Shown here: piece by piece, positions 25,621 through 35,920 of the stretch | Layout: the number at the start of each line of letters is the position of its first letter | Numbering within the stretch: the first letter of the stretch is position 1 | From: Cladorhizidae sp. MBARI D1340-BT2 | Taxonomy: Eukaryota > Porifera > Demospongiae > Poecilosclerida > Cladorhizidae | Length of the DNA stretch: 64,000 bases | Assembly (NCBI GenBank): GCA_028752905.1 | Contig: JAQNBH010000012.1 | Span: 26,669,816-26,733,815, forward strand | Direction: 5' to 3' | Notes under the pieces: model-generated | The model's database searches: none | What the model was told of the DNA's origin: nothing | What the model saw: only the letters and a program-made list of their open reading frames with translations | Made by a program: the position numbers and the translations under genes

Positions 25621-26195
25621 ATTTAAACACAAGCTATGTTGGTACAGACCAGACAAGCTGCAGAGCAAGAGCAACAACACTTGCAGGCTGATGAGATAGC
25701 TACAGTGAACTCAGGAGAAATACTCACACCGGGAGTTAGTTGGAAATGACAGCGATATTTTGGTTGGCCTGGATCAGAAACCCAGATAAAGCAAATGACA
25801 AAAATTAAAAGATGCTTAAGACTTTGTCTCTATCCCATCTGTCATTCCTTAGATGAACACATCCTCTAAATTAGAGGAGAACACACCCTCTCAGTCAGAT
25901 AAAACTGCACCCACTCGACCAGATGAGAACACACCCTCTCAACCAAATAAGACTGCACTCACTCGACCAGATGAGAATACACCTCTCAACCAGAGGATAG
26001 CGCATACTCTCAAATATATGAGAACACACCCTCTCAATCAGATGAGAGCACAACCTCTAAAATAGTTCGTAAACAAGTCTGTGTTGATGAACACGGTTGC
26101 CAGACTTTAGTGCTGGGCAACAGAACAATTCATACTTGCACAAAGAGTGAGAATCGCTGAACAAGGGGAACTCTGATTAATTTTTTGAGGTTGGA

Positions 26196-27041
26196 TTGTT
26201 GTTTAGATGTCGACACGACAAGTTAGACAATGAAATGCACCAACCAGTGTTGCCAGGCAACAGGCAACAGCAAGCCATAACTCACACACTCCACATGACC
26301 GGTCACCTCGGGTACAACAAAGCCAGACACAGACTGTTGGCCCACTTTTACTGGCCAGGCCTCAGCCGGGATGTGCATCAAGCCTGTGAATCCTGCGCTA
26401 AATGCCAGAAGGGAAGTAGACGTCCACAGACACTGTCTCCATTAATCTTAATGCCAATTATCACAGAATTACAGACTAGAGTACCTTTTGATATAGTTGA
26501 CCCTTTACCTCACACTAGAGCCGGCAACAAGATCTGTTAACATCCATGCATTTTGCCAGATGGGGATGCCACACTCCTCAGGAAAGCTGTTGCTGAAACT
26601 CTTTCTTCTGCTTTGATGGACATATTCTCTCCCCCCAGGAATACCAGCTAAACTACTGACAGATCAGGGCATCAATTTTGTGTCATTCCTGTGACAACCT
26701 TATATCAGAAATTAGGTATTCACCACATCAAAGTAAGTCCATAATACCCTCAGACGAACAGTACGTTAAAACGGTTTCATGCCACATTGAAACAAATTAT
26801 TAAGAAGGTCAGTGAACACACCACTGCTGTTCAATGTCTAACAACCACGAGAGAGAACCTGGAACAGATGCAGCACATAGCACCAGTTACATACAGAGTG
26901 CACATGCATGACAGAAAGAAAAGGCATAGAACTATTCACGTCAACATGATGAAGTCATGGCGCAGTCCAGTGGCATCTGTATTTTATATCACCTTAACAG
27001 ATGAAGAAACTCTGCAGGGACTTCTCTTGTCAACCCTATAG
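26196..27041 (+). pseudogene. Integrase relic, copy a
   Basis: The H2C2 zinc-binding domain is clear (HMTGHLGYNKARHRLLAHF ... CESCAKCQKG, 26290-26420). Core fragments follow in shifted frames, including LLTDQGINFVS with the second catalytic Asp (about 26655). The C-terminal part RVHMHDRKKRHRTIHVNMMK (about 26900-26950) matches the end of Ty3/gypsy integrases. Stops and shifts make it inactive. Reverse transcriptase sequence follows it rather than preceding it. Confidence 0.72.
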
Positions 27042-27089
27042 GAATCAGATTCAAAAGCTCTCATGGGACCAAACTTAAATGATGGACAG

Positions 27090-27360
27090 ACTTCACAGCT
27101 CCAATGCTTGATGGATACTGCCCCAACAGTTTTCACAAATATCTCTGGGGAAACAACGGCAGTGGGACATGCCATTGAGACCAAGTAAGCCCATGGAACC
27201 ATCTAAAAACACCTATTGATTTCCAATCCTAATGGTGAGGAAGGATGAAATGGTAAGGATGTGCATTGATTAGAGCCAATTGAATGCACTGACACACACC
27301 GAACAATAGCCAGACAAGACAAGTATTGTTCGCAGATCATAAGTGACAATTTCCACACAC
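27090..27360 (+). pseudogene. Reverse transcriptase N-terminal relic, copy a
   Basis: Broken frames corresponding to the better-preserved copy at 33154-33507: GETTAVGHAIETK, then KDEMVRMCID before a stop. It ends at the purine tract and LTR, so the catalytic YxDD block is absent. Confidence 0.6.
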
Positions 27361-27899
27361 TCTCCTGCTAACTACTCTATACTCCTTAAGGAAGGGGTGG
27401 GGGCAGAGACCCAAGCCTAACTGACAACACTTAGCCTGCACAATCATCAATTTACACTCACCACATGTTAATGTGAGACCTCTCACCTCACACACTAACG
27501 ACTGGTTTATTTGTAATTATACCCTATTTATGTAAATGTAAATGGAATGTGTTGCCAGTGAGTGTAAATGTGTTGCCTTGTTTCTCACCCTGATGAAGAC
27601 GGAGCATTGAGGTAGAAACAGGCAAAAACATAACAAAACACTCATTAATTTTTTTAATCTAATTAGCACTCAAGAAAAATGGATGTTGCCACTTCTCTTT
27701 CCATTGATTGCTGGGAGCTACTCCCATTGTAAAATATCCACGAAGACGTGAGGAAGCCACAAAGTTCATAACATATCAATCCCAATGATAAGTTAGCTTA
27801 TTCTAGCTAGCTAAATTTGGTGAGCACAGTGAAGTTGTTCTTCAGATGCCTCTAGATTTGCTAGTCTGCACATGCGTCCCCTTAATGGCATCTTTCTTA

Positions 27900-28210
27900 C
27901 TGCTGTAAGTAAAGCAGAAGAGGCCATGACTCAATTTCTGTACTCCATTGTTAACTTTACATAGCAATGTGGAGGGGGAAGGACAAGTGAAGAGCAAGCA
28001 CGAAGAAAAGGGATTGAAAAGATATGCTAATTGCAGGCCAGAACATTTCACATGTGCAGGAGAAATGGAGCTGGCCTGAAGACTTTGGATGACTTTTTAT
28101 GAATACCTAACAGAACATCACATAACCACACTAGCTTTGAAGTCACATGTTCTAGCGTATATCGTTTTTTCTGTCCTGATGAGTTTATGACGAGTATTGA
28201 ACCTGTGAAT
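27900..28210. repeat. Conserved unit block C, copy 2
   Basis: Second copy of the block at 19230-19550, preceded by the uninterrupted sequence GTCCCCTTAATGGCATCTTT, the empty site for the piggyBac-like insertion in the next unit. Confidence 0.6.
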
Positions 28211-28494
28211 TAACATATTTTAAGAGTCTTTATCTATAATTACTTCAATACAAACTACGCACCAGCTAAGAAGCATTTACGCATTTGAATCGTACGAATA
28301 TGGTTGAGCAGTTCCAAAAGTGTTAAAGATTGTTCTACGTTAAGTAATATCTAGATATATAAGAACAATGTTTAACAGCAAATATATATACACTGGTATA
28401 AAAGAAGATAAACAAGACTGTGCCCAATGTAGACTAAGGGTGAGCACCCTTTACCACTTAAAATATACACACCAACACAACCAGCTAGACCAAC

Positions 28495-29443
28495 CTTTGC
28501 TGCTTAAGATGGAAATAATGTCTTCAGCACATTCCTCAGAATCTCCCTCCACACATACTCGAAGAAGATTCCTGTAAGTCTTTGGATAACGAGATTGAGA
28601 TCTCCAACGATCCAGAAGAGCCCACCTGTAAATAGTGTGCATCTATAAAACCAAATCCACAGTTCACACATTTAGCATTGTAGTACCTTTGTAGATCAGG
28701 ACCGTATGTGGTCATTATGTGCTGCACCTCTGACGAGTTCAGTCCTAGAAGATACGGCTGATCTTCCAAACAAAACAGTCTTGCAGAAATTCGACCTAGG
28801 TCTACGTCTGACATTATCTCATCATCTAGGTAACCACGGTTGCACTTGGTAACTTTGCCCAGCAGTTCCTCGTATTTCTACAACAATAACTAAAATAACA
28901 ACAGAAACAACTAATTTAGCATGAAGATCATGGCTTCATAGAGACATTTTAGTTGCTGGGAAGAGTGGAGATGAGTGTCGAGCCTGGAATTGTTCATAGC
29001 TATCCTTACTACATGGACCCATTAGCCTGATTTTTGGTTAGACAAAGTTTAAGTCTTCGAAATAGATAAGTAACACTAACCTGGCTAGGCTCAGGTGAAT
29101 CACAATTGAAGGACTTGAACTGACTTCAGCAGCTTTTAGTGCAATTTTGACAAATTCAAAGAGTAAAATCTTGGGAATATATTATACATGTTGTCTACTT
29201 AATTGCCAAGTTCATTAACTGCACTAACATTAGCTGCAAAAACAAATAGTGAATGCATACAATATACATATTATGACACCACAATATTTTTTTAATCCTT
29301 GTGGTGTAGGTGGGAGGTGGGTTAATCCCTGATCCCCTAACTCCCTGTGAAACCTTGACAGATGGTTTTGCTAACCTGTGCCTTGATGCTGCTTGAGAAT
29401 GCAGTGATGGCAGCTGCTTCTTCATCAGTTTTTCCAGTAACAT
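28495..29443 (-). CDS. Death-domain exon cassette, copy 3
   Basis: Exons 29376-29443 (68 nt), 28687-28877 (191 nt) and 28495-28625 (131 nt), with the same acceptors, donors and phases as copy 2. The Death domain is uninterrupted: YEELLGKVTKCNRGYLDDE, then SDVDLGRISARLFCLEDQ, YLLGLNSSEVQHIMTTYG, WALLDRWRSQSRYPKTYR and LLRVCVEG. Without the final donor the frame ends after WSSWLCWCVYFKW at a stop at 28451-28453. It lies immediately 5' (on its strand) of conserved block C. Numerous substitutions relative to copy 2 but no stop or frameshift. Confidence 0.65.
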
Positions 29444-29723
29444 CTGCAGTAACAACAGCTAGTCAATGAGTGGATTATTTGTGTGAGTGCATCAATGGAA
29501 GGTTTTATTTACACTACTACTAAACATACAAGCAAGTGTATGTCCACAAGTGAACCATAAACTCTGGTTGTCTATCACCACTTCTAACCAAACCAGCAAG
29601 AAAAACAGTGCTTAACAACAACTGAGCCATTAATAAAGAAATATTACACACACATTGAATCTTCTTCCATGTAAATGAATGCTTTGCATTATTTATTAGA
29701 CAGGAGCAGAAAGCTATACTTCT

Positions 29724-30360
29724 GTTACATGAGCCACATGAAGATGGAGTAACTCTCATAAGCCAGACAAAGAAGAAGCTACTATCATGAGTCATACTAA
29801 GAATTGCTGAGCCACACCAAGAAAGAAGAGCAGGCAGTGTTTGCAGGAAGGCATAGGTGCCTGTGCAGCTTTCCTCAAAATAAGAACTTTAATAAATGGT
29901 AATAAGCAAGAAATAGAACCTTCAAGAATGCAGTTGCGATTTTCAGCCATTTTTAGAGGTTGAACACCTCTGCAAACAACACTTATGTAATAGTAAATAT
30001 ACCCATAAGCCCTAGTCCTTGTGGTAGACTACCCCAGCATCATCTCCAACATTAGGTCCGCCATACCTCTATTCACAGCCCTAGCTTTAGACTGTGGTTT
30101 TATACCAGTCCCGTCAGACATTCCTATATCCATAACTCAAATCCCAAACAACTAGTACCCAGCTAGTCCAGCCCCCAGATCCAGCTCTAGATAGCTATAC
30201 ACACAAACATCCCTACACTGCACATCCCCATACTCCTAGGCTGACACTATAATGCCACACATGTCCTTCACCCTCCACAATAGACAGACCCAAACCAGAA
30301 CAGCATCACAGAAAAGAGGAACAAAATGGTTGAGCAGAACAGAGCAAAGGACATTGCACA
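29724..30360. repeat. Conserved unit block R, copy c
   Basis: Third copy of the unit-start block, about 8.5 kb after copy b. Confidence 0.65.
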
Positions 30361-30552
30361 CACCATATATAGCAATACAACATTCAAAATTAAGTGTCAG
30401 GACTGCTTTTATCCAGTTTTACACAAAATATATTTTTTCCCCCTCAGTTTTCAGTCTTCTCTGCTAGTCCTATTATACTTCGAGTATTATGATCCACATC
30501 ACCACATTATATCTCTGTCAATCACCATTCACCATTTCACATGGACCAATCG

Positions 30553-30880
30553 CACTGGCAACACATTTATACTCACTGGCAACACATTTATACTCACTGG
30601 CAACACATTTATACTCACTGGCAACACATTTATACTCACTAGTAACACATTTATGCTCACTGGCAACACATTTATACTCACTGGCAACACATTTATACTC
30701 ACTGGCAACACAATTATACTCACTGGCAACACATTTATGCTCACTGGCAACACATTTATACTCACTGGCAACACATTTATACTCACTGGCAACACATTTA
30801 TACTCACTGGCAACACATTTATACTCGCTGGCAACACATTTATACTAATTGGCAACACATTTATACTCACAGGCAACATG
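30553..30880. repeat. 21-bp satellite array A3
   Basis: About 15-16 copies, the most homogeneous array, ending in ACTCACAGGCAACATGTGTC as in A2. The CA-rich tract that precedes the other arrays is missing here. Confidence 0.92.
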
Positions 30881-31164
30881 TGTCACATGAAATGCATGTG
30901 ATTCATGATCTGTCAGCCAGTGACCTTGAGAGTTGAGATTCAGCAGTCGGTCAGCTCCAGGCCTGCAACTGTCTGATGTATTGCCATGCTTATACACTCT
31001 GGCATTCAATCAAGTCATTAATAACATGCATTGACCCAAGCCTAACAGGCAACACTAAAGCCTGCACAACCAACAATTAACACTCACTCAGATGGTAATG
31101 TGTGTGACCTCTCACCTCACACTTGTACTGGTACAGACAGTACACAGACTTGTATTTCATTAGT

Positions 31165-31365
31165 TATTTGTGGGGAAGCATCCTCAAAACATGCCACAGC
31201 AAATCTTTTACCAACTTCTTCTGGGCAGTTTCAAACAGCTACACAGTCTTTGTCCCTAGCAGTACATTGTGTTGCACTTTTGTTTGGCTTGATAGTAGTC
31301 TCCCACCATCAAATATCAAGCCAAACAAAAGTGCGACATTGTGCACTGCTAGGGACAAATATTTA
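31165..31365. repeat. Foldback segment, truncated copy
   Basis: Left arm as at 24846; inner arms CTTTTGTTTGGCTTGATA / TATCAAGCCAAACAAAAG are retained, but the outer right arm is lost. Confidence 0.75.
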
Positions 31366-33153
31366 AGTAACAATTGGAGCATGTCCTTACCAACAGACAC
31401 ATAACCATGATGTCAAGAAGCCGGGACCAGCCAAATGTTCTAAAGAGAAAGTATACCTTTGCTGCCCTACCTGCCATCACTCAAATGACTACCTGGTACA
31501 GGGCTTACTGAATGGCAAGGATGCAACCATCAAGTTAGACACAGCAGCTTCACACACTCTGTGGTTTACAAGACTTGCACTTCTGGAAGGCTCTTTGGAG
31601 GGAGAGCTTTCCTTAGTAAGGGTGACTGGGTCCACTCACAGAATTTGACTTACCAAACATAAACATTGACATAGGTGGGAAACAGCAAAACTTCAACGAG
31701 CTACTGTATGGCTGATGGCACCACTGCTGAACTGGGTCAAGATGCTCCCTTCCTAAACCACTTAATTGAGCCATTAGTGAAAGAGAGACTGATGATTTAA
31801 ACACAAGCTATGTTGGTACAGACCAGACAAGCTGCAGAGCAAGAGCAACAACACTTGCAGGCTGATGAGATAGCTACAGTGAACTCAGGAGAAATACTCA
31901 CACCGTGGGAGGAGTTAGTTGGAAATGACAGCGATATTTTAGTTAACCTGGATCAGAAACCCAGATAAAGCAAATGAGAAAAATGAAAAGATGCTTAAGG
32001 ATTTGTATCGATCCCATCTGTCATTACTGAAATGAACACACCCTCTAAATTAGACGAGAACACACCCATTCAACCATATAAGACTGCATCCACTCAACCA
32101 CACCCTCTCAACCAGATGAGAACACACCCTCTCAACCAGATGAGAACACACCCTCTAAAATAGTTGGTAAACAAGTCCGTGTTGATGAACAGATTGCCTA
32201 GACTTTATGCTGAGCAACAGAACAACTCGTACTTGCACAAAGACGCTGAACCAGGGGAACTCTGATTACTTTTGTGAGTTATTTAGATGTCAACACAACA
32301 AGTTAGACAATGAAGTGCACCAACTAGTGTTGCCAGGCAACAGACAACAGCAAGACATCTGGTTAGCTCACACTGTCTCCATGGCCAGTCACCTCGGATA
32401 GAATAAAGCCAGACACAGACTGCTGCCCCACTTTTATTGGCTAGGCCTCAGCTGGGATATGAATCAAGCCTGTGAATCCTGCACTAAATATCAGAAGGCA
32501 GGCAGACGCCCACAGACCCTGGCTCCACTAATCTCTATGCCAATTATCACAGAACTAATGACATGGGTCGCTTTTGATATAGTTGACCCATTGCCTCAAA
32601 CTATTGCCGGTAACAAGTATCCATGAATATTTCCAGATGGTGATGCCACACTACTCAGGAAAGCTGTTGCTGAAACTGTTTCTTCTGCTTTGGTGGATAT
32701 ATTCTGGAATACCAGCTAAACTACCGACAGTTCAGGGCAGCTATTTTCTGTCATTTGTGAAGACCTTAATCAGAAACTAGGCATTTACCTTATCAAAGCA
32801 AGTCCATACCTCAGACGAATGGTATGTTAGAACAGTTTCATGCCACATGGAAACAAATGATTAAGAAGGTCGTAAACACAAGTGGGACACATTGCTTCCT
32901 GCAATCTTGTTTGAGTCCCCAACCAATCCACACAATTTTCTCTATACTTCGGTCTTCATGTTAGATGACCTCTGCAGATTTTGAAGGAGATCTGGACTGA
33001 TAGTCATTGTAAAGACACCACTGCTGTTCAATGTCTAACAACCATGAGGGAGAATCTGGAACAGATGCAGCACATAGCACCAGTTACATACAGAGTGCAC
33101 ATGCATGACAGAAAGAAAAGGCATACAACTATTCATGTCAACATGATGAAGTC

Positions 33154-33507
33154 ATGTGCTTGATGGATACTTCCTCAACATTCCTCAAAAATATCTCTGG
33201 GGAAACGACGGCAGTGGGACATGCCGTTGAGACCAAGCAAGCCCTGCCCATCAGGTTAAGTCAAGGCAAGTCCCCAAGAGTTGAAGATGGTATTCACAAG
33301 GAAATCCAGACATTGTTGGAAAATAATATTATAGTACTATCTAAGAACCCCTGGCTATTTCCAATCCTACCGGTGAAGAAGGATGAAATGGTAAGGATGT
33401 GCATTGATTCGAGCCAATTGAATGCACTGACACAAGCCAACCAAGCCAGACAAGACAAGTATTGTTTGCCGATCAGAAGAGACAATTTCCACACACTCCC
33501 CTGCTAA
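33154..33507 (+). pseudogene. Reverse transcriptase N-terminal relic, copy b (best preserved)
   Basis: A 117-codon open frame matching the start of Ty3/gypsy RT: ALPIRLSQGKSPRVEDGIHK, IQTLLENNIIVLSKNPW, FPILPVKKDEMVRMCIDSSQ and LNALTQ, equivalent to the usual 'IEPSxSPWASPVVLVPKKDG ... DYRxLN' blocks. It starts directly after the integrase C-terminal motif and ends at the purine tract. The catalytic aspartates are not encoded, so it cannot be active. Confidence 0.72.
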
Positions 33508-33556
33508 TTACTCTATACTCTTTAAGGAAGGGGTGGGGGCAGAGGCCCAAGCCTAA

Positions 33557-33956
33557 AGGCCGATTCACAATATGTAAAACGCTCAAGCGATGCGATGCAT
33601 CTTTTTTTAAATATTGTGAACACAAAATCGCATTGCACTGCGTCACACCACTTCAATAGAATCGAGTTCTATTCGAGTGGCATTGTGACCTGCGATTGCA
33701 TCATTCTGGTGTGCAAGAGTTTTTTGTCATTCTGGTATGCTATGTTTCGATTATTCAGTAAAAGCTGGTGATTTCAAATCTGAATGGATGACGAAAGAAG
33801 CAGGGAGAACTTCCCTATGGGATGCATGAATGACATGAGCACTGATGTCCATTAATTAATGGGTGGGTTCCGGTTGGGTGAAATCAAGTTTGGTCAAGTG
33901 GGCTAGAAGTAATGCGATGCGATGCGATGGCCTAGCAGCATATTGTGAACCAGCCT
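33557..33956. mobile_element. 400-bp PIF/Harbinger-like MITE with TAA target duplication
   Basis: Terminal inverted repeats AGGCCGATTCACAATATG and AGGCTGGTTCACAATATG (reverse strand), flanked by TAA at 33554-33556 and 33957-33959. Removing the element and one TAA restores AAGCCTAACTGGCAACAC, which matches the LTR in other copies (27413). The 3-bp TWA duplication and terminal bases suggest PIF/Harbinger. No coding capacity; a GCGAT repeat lies near each end. Confidence 0.8.
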
Positions 33957-34413
33957 TAACTGGCAACACTTACAACTGCACAATCAACATGTTTATGGGT
34001 GGGACCTCTCACCTCACACACTAACAAGATTGAACAGACACAGACTTGTATTTGATTGGTTATTTTTAGTCTGATCCATTACCTCATTTATGTAAATGTA
34101 AATGTGTTTCTAGTGGGTGTAAATGTGTTGCATCCTGTCTCTTCTAATTCACCTGATGGAGACGGAGCATTTCAGTTGCAACATTGGCAAAAACATAACC
34201 AAATACTGTTAAAGAGATAAATCGCTTAAGAATGAATAGAAAATTAGCACTCAAGAAAGATATACTCTCTCCTTCCATTGATTGCTGGAAGCTCCTCCCA
34301 TTGTAAAATCTCCACGAAGACGTTTCTAGCTAGCTAAATTTGGTGAGTACAGTACAGTGAAGTTGTTCTTCAGATGCCTTTAGATTTGCTAGTCTGCACA
34401 TGAGTCCCCTTAA

Positions 34414-35305
34414 CCCTCTCACTGTCAATGGCGCCACGGCTTTGAAAAATAAAATAAAATATAAGCATTTGTCAATAGGCAATAATTTTTATATCAAAAG
34501 ATAGCTGAATTCATACTCTATTTCACAAAAAAATTACGGCGGTTGGACAGAGGAAAGTTAATGAAATTATATTTAAAACACGAACGATTTTCAGTCGGAC
34601 GATATCAACGAGACTGCCAATAGCTGAAATTATTTCCCAAGTGACTAGGGCAGCTTGGGACATTTCTGGTGATGAATCAAGTGACGAAGAATGTGAAGGC
34701 ATCCATTCCTACCTCGGAGATAGTCGTGTGCAATGCAAATACTGCAATGTTCACCTTTGGATTATGGAGGATCGGAATTGTTTCCATGCTTTCCACAACT
34801 TGGTTGGCTTTTGCCACAGACACTGATTTCACCTCAAACTCCACCCAAAATGTCTTTCGATTACATTATGTCAAACAATTATATCAAATGTTTACTGAAT
34901 GTTGTATTGACAAAGTTCTTGTTGATAAATAAGGACATTTTTGTGGTCGATTTATGAAGACCTTATTATGGGTTGGCATAACTTTTGTATAGTAATGTAT
35001 ATTCCTACGTTCTTAGAACAAAAGAAAGGATAAGGATAGAGCTATCTTATGAGCTATATATCGAGTCCATAACATGAACTATGGAGAAGTTATGGCACTC
35101 CTAATCATGACTATTGTTTGCATAATTATATTCATAGTATGTGGTCAGTTTGTGGTCACACCTTTTGACCACAACTTCTAAAACAATCATGCTATCACAT
35201 GACCAAATGGTAAATGGTTCAGCTAAATATCTGATTTGATATTAATTTTTTAATGTGGCTGTGTTAAATTTAAAATAATTCTCCACAATGCTGACAGTGA
35301 GAGGG
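34414..35305. mobile_element. 892-bp piggyBac-like element flanked by TTAA
   Basis: Ends are CCCTCTCACTGTCA and its complement TGACAGTGAGAGGG, each directly next to TTAA (34410-34413 and 35306-35309). The empty site GTCCCCTTAATGGCATCTTT is present in the equivalent positions at about 27875 and 47112. Internal frames at 34620-34930 include an acidic stretch (SGDESSDEECEG) such as occurs at piggyBac transposase N-termini, but stops follow at once. A non-autonomous or dead copy. Confidence 0.82.
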
Positions 35306-35334
35306 TTAATGGCATCTTTCTTACTGCTGTAAGT

Positions 35335-35650
35335 AAAGCAGAAGAGGCCATGACTCAATTTCTGTACTCCATTGTTAACTTTACAGAGCAATGTGGAGGT
35401 GGAAGGACAAGTGAAGAAGGACAAGTGAAGAGCAAGCACGAGGAAAAGGGATTGAAAAGTTATGCTAATTACAGGCCAGAACATTTCACATGTGCCAGGA
35501 GAAATGGAGCAAGACTTTGGAGGAATTTTCATGAATACCTAACAGAACATCACATAACCACACTAGCTTTGAAGTCTCATGTTCTAGCCTATATGGAGTT
35601 TTTTCTGTCCTGATGAGTTTATGCCGAATATTGAACTTTTGAATGCACAT
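35335..35650. repeat. Conserved unit block C, copy 3
   Basis: Third copy, with a short internal duplication of GGACAAGTGAAGA near 35405-35430. A plus-strand frame of 87 codons is open here only. Confidence 0.55.
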
Positions 35651-35920
35651 ATTTTAAGAGGCTATATTTATAATTACTGATTACACACCTGCAAAGAAGC
35701 ATTTACGCATTCGAATCGTGCGTATATGGTTAAGCAGTTCCAAAAGTGTTAAAGATTGTTCTACCATATGTAATATCTAGATATACAAGAACTATGTTTA
35801 TACAGCAAATACAGCAAATATATATATACTTTAAAAAAAGAAAGATAAACAAGACTGTCGACTAAGTGACCACCCTTTACCACTTAAAATATATACACCA
35901 ACACAATCAGCTAGACCAAC

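Larger units (their letters stand above)
24533..27650 (+). mobile_element. Decayed Ty3/gypsy-like LTR element, copy a
   Basis: From left to right: conserved flank, a 5' LTR part starting near 24712 (CCCAAGCCTAACAGACAAC), a foldback segment at 24846-25137, protease, integrase and the start of reverse transcriptase. A purine tract AAGGAAGGGGTGGGGGCAGA follows at 27388-27407, directly before a 3' LTR start at about 27411 (CCCAAGCCTAACTGACAAC). LTR-PPT-LTR order supports an LTR retrotransposon. RT stops after its first blocks and RNase H is absent, so the element is internally deleted. Confidence 0.75.
30881..34230 (+). mobile_element. Decayed Ty3/gypsy-like LTR element, copy b
   Basis: Same order as copy a: LTR start near 31035, short foldback, protease relic (31490-31800), integrase zinc-binding relic (32380-32500), a core fragment, the integrase C-terminus (33040-33150), RT start, purine tract at about 33525, and 3' LTR. 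The 3' LTR is split by a 400-bp MITE at 33557-33956. Confidence 0.72.

Noticed and set aside
35350..35613. 87-codon plus frame in block C
   Set aside because: Open only in this copy, through small indels; the other three copies are broken in different places.
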